From: Atopsyche davidsoni
Lineage: Eukaryota > Arthropoda > Insecta > Trichoptera > Hydrobiosidae
DNA: 64,000 nt
Reading direction: 5' to 3'
Assembly: GCA_022113835.1 (NCBI GenBank)
Contig: JAILWY010000001.1
Span: forward strand, 186,001 to 250,000
The position numbers and the translations under genes were made by a program. Below, piece by piece: positions 31,922-43,900 of the stretch. The notes under the pieces are model-generated. The model had not been told where the DNA came from, ran no database searches, and was given only the letters and a program-made list of their open reading frames with translations. Each line of letters starts with the position of its first letter. Position 1 is the first letter of the stretch.

Positions 31922-33187
31922 CAGGGTGTTTTTTATAGAGGTATAGAACTTTAAGTTGGCAACACTGTTTTAACTAGCGGCCATTTTGTCAGCTGTCAAG
32001 GGATTTATGTTTAGTTTGAACAACGCTTTCAAATTGTGAAAAATTATTTTGGAAATCATGGTTCTGTTCGAAAAACGTATCGTGCACTACGTTCATTTTA
32101 CGGTCAACATAATCGTCCATCAGAGCAATTAATTCGATTAACTATGGAACGTTTTCGCACCACGTTTACGTTTATGTTTATGTGGATGCGTATTATCTAA
32201 ATGATAATACGTATCCACAGAGACGTCGTACAGTGCGTATAGAAGAAGTCATTGCTGCTGTAGAGCGTAGCGTAGAGGAAGACCCGAATCAGTCTATCCG
32301 CCATCGTGCACAGGAATTGGATATGTGTTCATCCACTTTATGGAAGATTTTGCGGAAAGATCTTGGTTTGCGTGTTTACAAAATCCAACTCGTGCAAGAA
32401 TTGAAGCCACACGATCACCTAGCAAGGCGCAGATTTGGTGAATGGGCCCAAAACAAGATTGCCGTTGATCCCGATTTTCATAAGCGAATTTTGTTTAGCG
32501 ATGAAGCTCACTTTTGGTTGAATGGATACGTCAATAAACAAAACTGCCGTATTTGGAGTGATGATAATCCTCAAGTGTATGTTGAGACACCGTTACATCC
32601 AGAAAAACTGACTGTTCGGTGTACTTCTTTAAAGACGATGCTGGTCAGGCCGTTACAGTCAATGGTGACCGCTATAGAGCCATGATTACTGACTTTTTCG
32701 TTCATCAATTGAACAACCATGATGTGCAGGAGCTGTGGTTTCAACAAGACGGCGCAACATGTCACACAGCTCGTGCGACAATTGCTTTATTGAAGGAAAC
32801 GTTTGGTAACCGCATAGTTTCACGTTTCGGACCCGTTAATTGGCCTCCAAGAACGTGCGATTTAACGCCGCTAGACTATTTTCTGTGGGAATATGTGAAG
32901 TCGCTAGTCTACGCCGATAAGCCCGAAACGATTGACCACTTGGAGGACAACATTCGCCGCGTTATTGCCGATATACGGCCACAAATGTTGGAAAAAGTCA
33001 TCGAGAATTGGATCTCCAGACTAGAACTACGTCCGAGCCAGCCGTGGCAGTCATATGCCAGAAATTATATTTAAATTATAATGCCAAAAAATTATCTTTC
33101 GAATAAAGTTAATTTTATGTCAATTTAAAAAAAATATCTTTGTTTTATTTCATTTCAAAGTTCTATACCTCTATAAAAAACACCCTA
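31922..33187 (+). mobile_element. DD41D mariner-like element
   Basis: Terminal inverted repeats of about 29 bp (GGGTGTTTTTTATAGAGGTA at the left end, its reverse complement at the right) flanked by TA (31920-31921 and 33188-33189). Length 1266 bp. It carries a nearly complete but frameshifted transposase. Confidence 0.92.
32060..33074 (+). pseudogene. DD41D mariner transposase, frameshifted
   Basis: The N-terminal HTH part (SVRKTYRALRSFYG) is in one frame near 32060-32180. The middle (32182-32620) holds a second HTH and the first catalytic aspartate (LFSDEAHFW). The C-terminal part (32619-33074) has the second (QQDGATCH) and third (LTPLDYFLW) aspartates, with 41 residues between them. A frame change near 32160-32190, and a small deletion with frame change near 32620, break the protein. 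All three catalytic residues remain, so inactivation looks recent. Confidence 0.9.
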
Positions 33188-33189
33188 TA

Positions 33190-33546
33190 CAAACGTACTC
33201 TCTCGATGAAATTTTCCATGTCTGTTTAGCATAAATGTGGCTGTATTTCGTTGATACATTGTTCATTTTTCTTCTTCAAGGCGTGGGTGGTCGTAGGGCT
33301 TGTTGACATAAACTTCAAAGAAAAGTCCAAGTCCGCAGGCGTTAAATTGCATGATCTGGGCGGCCAGTTATGATCACTAAAACGGGAAATTACACGGTCA
33401 GAAAATTAATTTTATACAGTAATTTTTTTTTTTCGGGCCGTATTACATGTGGCACAGTCTTGTTGAAACTACATCCATATCTTGCAATTTAGGCACAAAC
33501 AACTGAATTATCATGTCGCGATAGCGAACACTATTATCTGCCATTG
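33190..33546 (-). pseudogene. second DD41D-like transposase fragment
   Basis: The minus strand encodes a degraded C-terminal region, including SRFSDHNWPPRSCNLTP followed by a VYVNKP-like stretch. This parallels the intact motif at 32820-32920 but is clearly from a different, older copy. It begins directly beside the TA of the 31922-33187 element and is cut by hAT copy C. Confidence 0.7.
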
Positions 33547-33553
33547 CCTAAAC

Positions 33554-34099
33554 CGGAGGTCCCCAGCCCTGTGCCCGCGGGCGCCATGGCACCCGTCGAT
33601 CATTTTCCGTGCGCCCGCCGACCATTTTCCTGTCCGACCACAATAAAAAAAATATTTAAGAAAAAAAAAATATTTTTTACAATAAGAAATGTAAACAAAA
33701 ATAAGTTCTTCGAAATCGCCACTTCTGAAGCGTTTAAACCAATTTTCACTGGAAGTTTTCGATGGTGCATATTTTCCATAGGCCTCTTCAAGAAAACGAC
33801 GTACTTCAGCTGCATTTTTTTCAAGTTAAAGCTGAAAAGCAAAACTCGACATCTTCATTGTTACAAAAAAAAGTTTGCGTTGTGAAATGTGTTGGTAGCT
33901 TATTAATGACTGATGTCTAATATATAAAACAACACAAGTTTAGAATAGTCTAGCGTCGTTAGCGCCATCTATGTGTGAAAGCCAAAAACTTAGTAGCGTA
34001 CCTAAAAATATACCCTTTTTTTTTTTTTTTTTTGGCGCCCGCCGCCCCACCGGCGGGCGCCATTTGTGCTCTTGGGTACAAAAAGGTTGGGGACCCGTG
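33554..34099 (+). mobile_element. hAT-type composite element, copy C (internal deletion)
   Basis: Both hAT-like ends (GGTCCCCAGCCC at left, GGTTGGGGACCC at right) and the GGCGCCCGCC hairpin match copy B. The interior jumps from the equivalent of copy B position about 14407 to about 19330, so about 4.9 kb are lost. It still carries the 5' end of the same mariner. I do not see a direct 8-bp target duplication; instead the flanks GCCTAAAC and GGTTAGGC are near inverted copies. Confidence 0.8.
33712..34013 (-). pseudogene. mariner 5' fragment inside hAT copy C
   Basis: Matches 19330-19660 of copy B closely: the N-terminal transposase region and the 5' terminal repeat. It cannot be functional, as it covers less than a quarter of the gene. 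Confidence 0.8.
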
Positions 34100-34103
34100 G
34101 GTT

Positions 34104-34490
34104 AGGCCTTACAGTGTGAACATAGCAACGCACGCGAGACTTAAGCCCGTGCACGAGAAGATACAGCCGCGAGTAGCGTATTTTGTGGCATATTTGTCTA
34201 GTGCTAACCACTTCGACATGGTGACGTGAATTTCGTACCTGTCGTAATATAATAAAAGTGTGAGATTTTATAATGAAAGTGAAGTTGTCTTTAAAATGTA
34301 TGATTCAGTTGTCCGTAAAATTTATGATAAATAAGTTTATTGTAAAAAATGTGGAAAATCACTCAGGTATTTTATTCAAAAATATGTATTGTAAAAGTTA
34401 ATTTAAAAAAAATTCGTAATAAATAAACTTTGAAACAAAATAAAGTGTTTTGAATAAAGTGATATAGTCCACTAGTTTGTGACACCCCTG
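34104..34490 (+). repeat. fragment of the promoter-bearing repeat, copy 3
   Basis: Shares the stretch from AGGCCTTAC through GAAGATAC and GTGACGT with copies at 28678-29850 and 39305-40350, then an AT-rich end with TCACTCAGGTATTTTATTC-type sequence. The 5' portion with the TATA box is missing, cut at hAT copy C. Confidence 0.6.
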
Positions 34491-34628
34491 CTGCGACTCA
34501 TGTGGGAATCGTCACTCTTTAATATATTTACGAACTTCGACGAATTTGTGTATTAACTCCGATGAAATTTATTGTCTGCTCAAACCTTCGATAGCGAGAA
34601 ACATACTTAGCAGCCCGTCATCAACACC

Positions 34629-34650
34629 CACACACAAACACACACACACA
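34629..34650. repeat. short (CA)n microsatellite
   Basis: About 11 CA units, with a few interruptions, directly before the mariner at 34653. Confidence 0.85.
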
Positions 34651-34652
34651 TA

Positions 34653-35902
34653 CGTAGGTGGTTCGAAGTATACCCGGCCTAACATAGATAGCGTTATTGT
34701 AGAACAAAATCGCTATTATTTTTGACATCTGCCATTCTTCAGATGACACGTCAAAATTTGAAGCAAAAAAAACATTTAGTTTTGTTTTGGCAGCCATAAA
34801 CGTAAAGCGTCTTTTGCGATTTGTAAAAAATGCAAAAAATTAAGTATCGTTCGGTGATTAAGTTCCTTCATTTGAAAGGGAAAAACAATGCGGAAATCAA
34901 AGCTGAGTCGGGTTCTGTTTACGGGAAGTCTGCTCCATCGTTAACAAAAGTCAAATTTTGAATAGCTGAATTGTTCGTGGTCTTACGAGTGTTTTTGATG
35001 AGGACCGCCCGGGGGGCCAAATATCGTCACCATGCTGGAAATGATAAAAAAATCCATGATATCACTATGGCCGATCGCCGAATCAAAATCAGACAGCTAG
35101 CAGAGGCTGTAAACTTTTCTTTGGACCGTGATCACAACACCATGCACAATAATTTGGATATGCGCAAGCTTTCAGCGCGATGGGTGCCGCGTTTGCTCAC
35201 TATCGAGCAAAAATGCAAACGTGTGACCACTTCGGAGACGCTTCTGGCGACTTTAAAACATAATCGATTTTTGGCTCCGATTCATACCGTCAATGAGACA
35301 AGGATCCATTATTACACACCGGAGACCAAGAAACAGTCGAAGCAGAGGAGAAAGCGATGAAGCGCCGCCGAAGAAGGCGAAGACGACTCGATCGGCCGAA
35401 AAGGTTATGGCGACTGTTTTTTGGGATGCAAAAGGCACTATCCACATCGACTGCTTAGAAAAGGGTAAAATCATTACTGGAAAGTACTACGCCCAGTTAT
35501 TTGACCGTTTCGATGTCAAACTGAAGAAGAAACGCCACGAAATGGCCCTAAAAAAGTACTCTTTCACCAAGACAACGCACCGGCGCACAAGTCGGCCATT
35601 GCAATGACAAAATTACGCCATTTTGGCTACAAATTGGTCGACCACCCACCATAATCGCCAGATTTGGCTGCCAAACCTGATAAAATGGCACGGGGGATGC
35701 CGCTTTGCCACAAATGATGAAGTCATGACCGAAACTTCGCACTATTTCGAGGACCTCGACAAATTCTACTATTCAGAAGGGAAAAAAAATTGGAACATCG
35801 TCTTGAAAAGTATATCGCCCTAGAAGGGACCTATATTGAAATAATTTTTTTTAAAATGTAACGATTTTTTCTTTAGGCCGGAAATACATCAAACGACCCT
35901 CG
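34653..35902 (+). pseudogene. mariner element with degenerate transposase
   Basis: Terminal inverted repeats of about 30 bp (ending CCGGCCTAAC inwards) flanked by TA (34651-34652, 35903-35904). Transposase pieces in order: QKIKYRSVIKFL near 34835, an HTH region near 35040-35230, HYYTPETKKQSK near 35310, EKVMATVFWDAKGTIHIDCL near 35400, TNDEVMTETSHYF near 35710. The frame breaks at least near 34960, 35350, 35540 and 35590, and the third catalytic aspartate region is damaged. Inactive. Confidence 0.88.
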
Positions 35903-35904
35903 TA

Positions 35905-37675
35905 TACATATATTTATATATTTTTTAATATATATCTATATTTTATTTGTAATTTACCTTATAATTTCTTGCCAAAACTTGCTTCGTTTTGGACACCCGA
36001 AAATTGGTAGATTAATTATAAGATTTCCACCGTGCGCTTTCTTGAGTAATCTACTGCAGAGAAAATTCTATAAATGATCGATTAACAATAAAAGGAGAGT
36101 CCGGAAAGTCTGAGGAAAGTTCATTACAGCGAGCGGGAACTGAGGCCGGCGAGCCAAAGACGGGAGACTCGGGTTGGCGCGTCTCTTCGAAGCACATCGT
36201 GCCCGAGCGCATTCCCGGTGCAAGCCAAGACTGGCTGAGCCGCAGTCTCCGCGGGCACACTCAGGAGGATTGTTCCAGAGAGAGTCTATCTCTCGAGCGA
36301 TGAGTCTCCGCGGGACGCGAGCCCGGGCCGGCTTGCTGATTCCTTACTCATGCTTGTTGTTCCCGCGATGAAACAAATAAATGATCGCCGTCACGAGCCG
36401 CCGAGGGTGCGCCGACCGTATCTATTAAATATAATTAAAAAGAAATAAACGTTCCTTTTTATCCGAACGATATTATAAAGAAAGCATTAATCTTACTTAG
36501 TTTCTCTTGATATTTGTTTTCTCAGAAATCGTGGAAACAATATTAATTAACCGACCCGAATTCAAATGTGTATTTTCTTAAGAGAAAAAAATACAATTCT
36601 TATAAATATAAATACGAGCGCGCTTTATTTAATCTAAATGTAAAGCAACGTCATTACTTACGTTTATCGGTTTGTTTGGGACGAAAATGTTTTTTTTTTT
36701 TTTAATTTTGGGCATTTTATTTTTACGCTAGAACCTACTCCAGCTGTCGCCGATTGCGATCGCGAACTGGCTGGCTTTTCGCTGACCGAGCGTTTTTAGG
36801 AATAAATGTTTACGGATCACTTTATATAACTCTCATTTGATTCTTAACGTCGCATCTGACACATCCCCGTACGCGCACGCTCTAGTTATTAGAAGAGCTT
36901 TTGAGTCAGATGTCAGAATGTCTGCGAACGGTTCGACGCCCTTTCTCCCCGTCCTCGGCTTAGAATAAACTATATGAGAGATCACATCAGAAGTACACGA
37001 ACAGGGGGGAGGGATAACAGCGATCGGAGCAGACCTCTCGTCGCCTATCGCCGCCCGGTAATCGAAGCCGCCGAGCCCTCGCCGTCCCGCTCCGCCCCCG
37101 CGGGCGCGCCGAGTGCGAGAGGGACGCGCGGCCTCGCGTTACTCACCTCCGCCAGTCCGCCCGGAGTACGACAGCCGACATTCTTCGATATCCGATTCTT
37201 GTTCTGTTTTCTTTATAACGAAATGAGGTCAGTGGTTCCACTTACTTTTTTTAATGAATTTTGATGACGTGCGTCAACGCCAAATCCTCAATGGTTCAAA
37301 TATGAACTCGCTAAGATAATTGTAAATATTTTTTTTTATAATTAGTTTATTAAAATGTACTCGTGATTAAAAATTCATGAAAAAAAATTATCCGACCATA
37401 GAGATGATCCCATTTTGTATCTCATCCATTATTATGTATTTGGTTTGGAAATGTGGTGGGCTTTAAAATAATAAATTAAACATTTAGCTAAAAATATATT
37501 CTTTAATGGAGATTTAATTGCCATAATTCTCAGTTCTTAGCAGCGGCCTGTTTATTTCCTTTTATTTCTTTCTTCCGGAACATTTTATTTCTTAGAAGAT
37601 TTCACAAAAATGGTTCTTGCTTTCCTCGAAATTAATTAACCTACAAATATATGTATATATTAAATGTTTGTTAAT
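35905..37675. other. unassigned sequence
   Basis: AT-rich DNA with GC-rich patches at about 36160-36410 and 36940-37170. Overlapping frames in these patches have no recognisable similarity. Confidence 0.3.
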
Positions 37676-37696
37676 ATATATATATATATATATATC

Positions 37697-37771
<75 letters not shown>
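37676..37771. repeat. (TA)n microsatellite
   Basis: About 95 bp of TA repeat with one CTATTTC interruption. Confidence 0.97.
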
Positions 37772-37773
<2 letters not shown>

Positions 37774-38840
37774 CCGTCGGTGTTTGTCATGTACTATATA
37801 AAAATATCAGGGCACCGTCGCCCAAAGTAAAAATATTTCTATGTGAAATTTTCAACTTTGCCAGCGAGACAGATTTGTTATCTGAGGGACATCGGTTATC
37901 TGAGAGGCGCTTGCATTTGTTAGTATGTAAAATTATATAACGCTTCGAATTTCTAACACGGATAGGTACGAAAATATTTGAAAAAGTAAAATGTGGCGTA
38001 AATAGTAATATTATTTTAAAAAAAAATCCTCGTTATGATCCGATAGAGGACTCGGTCACGCAAATAAAACGCTTATTTAATAAAAATTAAAAAATTACTT
38101 CCAGCGAGCAGGTCAACGTGCGAGTCGACTTCGCAGTGAAGAGATATCTCCGACCTTTTTTTTTATAAGATATTTTCTTTTGGAATAGACTTGCTCAAAC
38201 ATGATAAATCTAGTATTCACTTCATATATCACGTGCAATCGACTGAGCCGACTGAGCCTCCGGAGTCTCTCCAGCCTCGAGTCACGGCACTCCTGCCATC
38301 CCTCCCGCCGCAGACGACTGGGCGAATTCTTTCTTAATCACCTCATTTGATTCATTTTCTCATTCTTTCGTCGCCTCAAAAGTTTATAAATTCATTTTTA
38401 TCTTCGAACAATCCTTTTACTGTATAGATCTACACTTGTAGTGCAGATTTCTCTCTAAAATTCAAGTATTTGCCAATAGAAACTCGATCGCAGCCTCCGT
38501 GAATTTGCACGCCGCATCGGAGCCGGCCCCGTCGAGACGCCTGCAGGACATGCCAGCTCCGTCACCGGCGACAATCAACGCTTTTGTTAAATGGGTACTG
38601 GCCATAATGATTTAGGAGAAAACCTGAAATATGCCTTTCGCTCTCTTATCGTACTTTCGTGCCATTTGGCTTGTAGAGTGGGACGGTGATAATTCACATG
38701 ACCGTCCCGGAGGACAAACAAACTTTCTTTATTGTTGCGAGAATACGGAAGATAATACGCGGAGAGCCGACGCGGGGAGGAAAGAAGGTCGCTTTCGTTT
38801 GTTTCTGATAGTCAACGTGCGCGGCAGCTCAAGCGTAACT
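37772..38840. other. unassigned sequence
   Basis: No exon or repeat family recognised. Confidence 0.3.
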
Positions 38841-38938
38841 TTTCCCGCTCTCCCCCCTCCTCCCCCCTCCTCCCTCCCTCCTCCCCCCCCTCCTCCCCCC
38901 CTCCTCCCCCCCCCCCTCCTCCCCTCCCGCTCCCCCCG
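38841..38938. repeat. polypyrimidine tract, (C5-8 TCCT)n
   Basis: About 95 bp of pure C/T on the plus strand in units such as CCCCCCTCCT, followed at once by GC-rich sequence. It gives spurious poly-Pro and poly-Gly frames. It has potential for triplex DNA, or G-quadruplex on the minus strand. Confidence 0.95.
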
Positions 38939-39212
38939 GCGACTCGAGAGCCGGTACGCTCTTGCGGTAAGCTCCACGTGCGCGCATCAGACTTCATCAT
39001 CTCGCCAAGTATTGTTAATTATGTAAACTAGTTTATTTGGTATTAAAATCTACTTAAATAGAAAAAGTTTCAATTTAGTGGAATTGTCCGCTTTCATAAT
39101 TTATTTATTTAACTGAGCTTCATCAGGCAGATAGCTAATAAAAAATAAATAACCTGGAGATGCATATTTCGATTTAATAAACGTAATTAAAAGGGAAATA
39201 ATTTTAGTATAT

Positions 39213-39300
39213 TAAATAAAATACTTGATTTTTCTACATATTTAATTTTATTGGTGACCGGCTTCACCAACTTTTCACGTTGCCTTATCAAACGAAGTCA
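39213..39300 (-). repeat. decayed hammerhead-like repeat end
   Basis: On the minus strand the motif TTTGATAAGGCAACG...AAGCCGGTC and its AT-rich tail match the palindrome arms at 27623-27818 with many changes. It directly adjoins the interspersed repeat at 39305-40350 and appears to be that repeat's 3' end. Confidence 0.6.
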
Positions 39301-40350
39301 TGAATATTGTTAACGACGCGCTACCAGGTATGGTTCTCGCTCTCGAGACACTGGTAGACGTTTAGTTTCTTTCGATGTGACTCCACGAATTCGCCAAGGT
39401 TCGTGGATACTTAGTGGACTGTATAATAGGTAATTCAAACGCTTCGTTCGTGTAAACTTTTATTTAAACTTTATTACAAACGTTGTTATAATATATGATT
39501 TCCAGACATGTTACATTTAACACTTTTAAACCGACATTCGGGTCGGTAATTTAACACTGCGTGACAATGCGTCACAATATACTTCCGAACTCGCGGCGGT
39601 ATATTTCATGAGGTATGTAGACCTCCCACGATATTTACGTCACCTGACGAGATGTTAGCACAGGATACGCCAATTCGTGGTCGTATCTTCACGCACGCGG
39701 TCGTGGTTTCTACGCGCGTTGCTTTTCCATTCATTGAGGTTTGTAAGGCCCACAACGATCATTCCGACAGGTATGAACTTTTCATAACCTCGCCGGACAT
39801 TACGATAAGAACGCAGTTTACGTTTTACCGGAGTGCCTTCTTCCGGGCATCGGTACCCCATGAAGACATTTTGAACACACTAGCCCTTTGGGGGCTCTCA
39901 CTGGTTTTTTATACGGTTTAAAAACAAAGGAAAATATGTGTTTTCCTCTTCACATTCCTGGTTATCTTAACTACTTTTCTAATTGTCAGAAATACTATTA
40001 GTAATTCGTAGACTATCTCCATAACACAAATATTTGATATACTTAATTATTATTCCAGTTTAAACATATCGGCTTACTCGCACGTGTAAATCATTAAAAA
40101 TGAATTATAATATGGTGACTCGCAAGAGACTCTATCACTCCCATGAGATCGGCTTTCAATTGATTAGGATGTTTATCCTCTACACGTGTAAGAAAATAAT
40201 AAAATTCTCCGATCGCATTCCAATGAGGTGACATACGCGATAATTTACGATTTTTAACATAATATTTAACTAAAAGGGCATTGACTCTGCGGCCGTTTAT
40301 TACGTTAACAATAACATATCATATCTAGATTGTCAAGTTGGTAACAAATA
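39301..40350 (-). repeat. promoter-bearing interspersed repeat, copy 2
   Basis: Reverse complement of 28678-29850 with roughly even divergence over about 1 kb. It includes the TATA box (minus strand, near 39903-39914) and the conserved GGAGTGCCTTCTTCCGGGCA stretch (39833-39852 on the plus strand). The two copies lie 9.5 kb apart in inverted orientation. Confidence 0.7.
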
Positions 40351-40506
40351 TACATTCTGATACTTATCGATTTGCAGGTGCAGATTTATAAGTGGCAACA
40401 GCATAAAAATATGCGTAAGAGATGATTTATACACAAATAAATTATTTTTATTGGAAATTTCCAAATCAGAAAATATTTAATTTTCAGACTCGGTAGGAGC
40501 ATTTGC

Positions 40507-40545
40507 GCGCGCCCCCCCCCCCTCCCCCTCCCCGCGCCCCTTTGC
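40507..40545. repeat. C-rich tract
   Basis: Runs of 13, 5 and 4 C separated by T and a GCG in a 40-bp stretch. Confidence 0.85.
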
Positions 40546-40681
40546 GTTGCAAACATCAGGATTTCCTCAAACAGCTACCGTCACGGCATTTACCGAAACT
40601 TTCTCGGTTTACTTACCGCCCTTCGCGGAGAGCGTTCTGAATGCAGTCTCAGGGCGGGCCGGTCTGGAGCTCGCCCGACTC

Positions 40682-40710
40682 GGGGGCGGGCGGGGCGGGC
40701 GGGGCGGGCG
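40682..40710. repeat. (GGGGCGGGC)n tract
   Basis: Three to four GGGGCGGGC units on the plus strand, about 190 bp from the end of the receptor gene. This is a G-quadruplex candidate and also resembles clustered GC boxes. Confidence 0.8.
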
Positions 40711-40900
40711 CCGACCCGCAGGTCCCTCGTGGTGTATGGTGACTCAGCTCTCCCTCAGTTCTAATAAAACTACAAATCTTCTGCTAGCGAAACGAATACT
40801 CGCAGATAACATTTTATTCTTAATATATATACTTATTATATCTGTATTATATAACATACCTGATTATACTTTTTATAAATATATGGTATTTTCAAAAATG

Positions 40901-40963
40901 TCAATTCTCCGCTTTCATAGTGGTTTTGATGAGAGTAAATATTTGATATGCAGATTTCAGAGT
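40901..40963 (-). CDS. odorant receptor exon 5 (last)
   Basis: 63 bp after a TTTTTCAG acceptor. Encodes TLKSAYQIFTLIKTTMKAEN and a TGA. The LKxxYxxFTLL pattern is the normal C-terminal signature of the family. This exon is too short to stand out as an open frame. Confidence 0.85.
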   Translation of the reverse strand, partial: TLKSAYQIFTLIKTTMKAEN

Positions 40964-43900
40964 CTGAAAAATTCAAAATTTAATACATGAGAACAAAGTC
41001 ATGTTTTCAATCGCAAAGAATTGCCGCGTTTCATTAATACTCAAGATAAAATACGTGCGTGCTGAGATGGTATGTGAAAATTGAATTTATGCGGAAAGAT
41101 TCTTTTAAAAAACGGAGATGTCGTAATCGTGAATGCTCACTGTCACGAAGGTATCGTTAGAGAGCACCGCGATGGGCCCGGCCCGCACGCGCAGAGGCGC
41201 CTGCGCCCGCTGGATGACCAGCGCCAGGTCCCGCGCCGAGCTCCCCGCGTGCCGGGGGCTCCAGTACAGCTCCTGGCTGCGGAACGCGCTGTCGGCTACC
41301 CTGAGCGCCTGCAAACACCATATTCAGTCATCACTTTTTTCACGAACTATTCGATATAGATTCATGAAGGACCTGCTCTTGTTGTCTCCGTGGTATCTAA
41401 AGCATTGGGAGTTTGATTTTTTTATTACACGGTATATTTTACACATTTTTGCAATGGCTTTTGCAACTGCTATTTTAATCTTTAAGATGCAAACAGCAGC
41501 TGTGCACTGTGTTTAATAATTTTAAATAATTATAAAAAAAAAAAAAACGTTTTACTTGCAATGTCACCTCGTTCCCGGAGTAGGTCTGGATAAAAAGCTG
41601 CCACACGACCGACACCAGGTAGCCCACGGTCGCGTAGAACGACAAGCTGCTCAGGTTGGGTTCCTGAAACAAGTCATAGAAAGTCACTGAGCTCTCCCGA
41701 CAGTGCGTGAACACAAGGACGAGGCGCAAGGATGCAAGCGCGTCACTATCTCTCACATACCATACATATAAGACGGGCATAACATATTTCAACGGGGAAG
41801 TTTTCAGTATATACTTTTATATATATATATATTGGTAGTATGCATTAATTTTAAGGATTTTTTCGTGAAATTGGAGCTTTATTATAAAAAATTGGTACAA
41901 TATATTCTATTTAAAGTATTGTCCATCGCTAGCCACTACTTTTTCCTATCTTTCGGGAAAATTATGGATTCCATCCCAAAAGAACTGTTCGTCTTTTGAG
42001 CCAAGAAAGAATCAAGCCAATTTTTGATACCCTGTTCAGAAGTGAAGAGTATTCCAGAAAGGGCATTCTGCATCGATCGAAACAAGTGGTAGTGGTATAT
42101 GTGGCCGAGCATTGTAATGATGGAAAATTATAGACTCGTGCCTGGTCGCATATTTTGTCCGTTTTTCTGCCAATGCTCGCTTCAAACGCATCAATTGTTG
42201 TCTGTAGAACTCGCCCGTGATAATTTGGCCTGGTTTCAGCAGCTCATAGTGGATGACACCCTTCTGATCCCACCAACCACACAGCATTACCTTGGCGCCA
42301 TGAATATTTGGCTTGGTCGTCGATGTTGATGCATGTCCGGGCTTACCCCACGATTTTTTACGCTTCGGGTTGTCGTAGTGAATCCATTTTTCATCACCAG
42401 TGACGAAATGATGCAAAAACGACTTCTTTTTGTGGCGTTCAAGCAGCATTTCCGAAATGCAAAATCGCCTTTCGACGTCTCTCGGCTTCAATTCATGTGG
42501 CACCCAATTTTCTTGCTTTTGAATCAATCCCAATTACTTCACTGACACTTAAAAAAGTGTCTTGAAATGCTGCTCGATCAACTCCCAATGATTCTGCGAG
42601 TTCTGCTTGCTTTTGACACGAGTATTTATCGAGCAATACCTCTAATTCTTCATCTTCAATTTTTTTTGGTTGGCATAGTCGTTCTTTGTCATCCACATCG
42701 AAATAACCATTGTTAAAGCATCGAAACCAGTACTCACACGTTTGTTGCGATGGAGCATGTTCACCATAAACTTCACACAGCAATCGGTGACTTACATCTG
42801 GTTTTTTCTTCCAATTGAAACAGAAAAGTAAAGCTTCCGCAAATTGCGTTTTGTTGGTACATAAGTTGACATGTTGAGAGAAAATTAATGCATACTACGA
42901 GGGCTGCTATTTATATATCCGGAATAAAATAAAATAACTATCATTGACTTTTAAATATGGTTTTATTGCTTTTCAAAATATTCGCCGTGATGATCGATGC
43001 TCTTTTGCATTCGGTGAAACCAGTTTTCATGGCACATTTTCCAATCGGAAGGCGGTATCTCCAAAACATGATTTTTGAATGCCTCAACGGCTTCTTATCG
43101 GGTTGTAAATCGTTGACCACGTAATTTATTCTTCACGGTTGGAAATAAAAGAAATCGTAAGGTGCCAAATCAGGGCTGTATGGCGGATGACCCGTTAATT
43201 CCACCGTTTCACCCTCCAAATATCGGGTCGTTTCACCTGAAGTGTGACAGCTTGCATTGTCGTGATGGAGAATGGTTCTGCGTTGTGGATTGTTCTTCCT
43301 AATGTCTGCAAAGACTTCTGGCAAACAAATGGTCGTGTACCACGTCGAATAAACAGATTTACAATTTTCTAGTGGTATAGTAGCCACGTGTTCATCTATA
43401 CCAAAAAAACAGGCGACCATTTGCTTCAAAGTGCTTTTCGCACGCCCAACTTTTGTTGGGTTCGGCTCATGTTGGAACACCCATACTGTTGATTGTTGCT
43501 TAGTTTCGGGGTCATATGCATAAATCCAGGATTCATCACCTGTGTAGATATCACAAATAGCTTTTGATGGACCACGATTGTTTTTTTTTATCATATTTTT
43601 GCACCAATCGACACGAGCCTGTTTTTGATCTATTGTCAAGTTGTGCGGTATCCAACGCAAACAATTTTTTTTTGTAGCCAAGTGTTTGTGTAATATCTTA
43701 TGTATACTTGTCATACTTATACCCAAGGACGCCTCTATCTCTCGATATGTAACATGACGATCTTGCATTATTAGTTCACGCACTACGTCGATGTTTCGTG
43801 GCACAACAACTGATTTAGGCCGACCATCTTTAATTTCGTCCGTGAGCATACGACGTCAACGATTAAACTCACTAAACCAGTGATACACAGTGGTCTTTGA

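Noticed and set aside
37617..37940. 107-codon Ile/Tyr repeat frame
   Set aside because: Most of it is the TA microsatellite.
38631..39026. 131-codon proline-rich frame and glycine-rich frames opposite
   Set aside because: Produced by the polypyrimidine tract.
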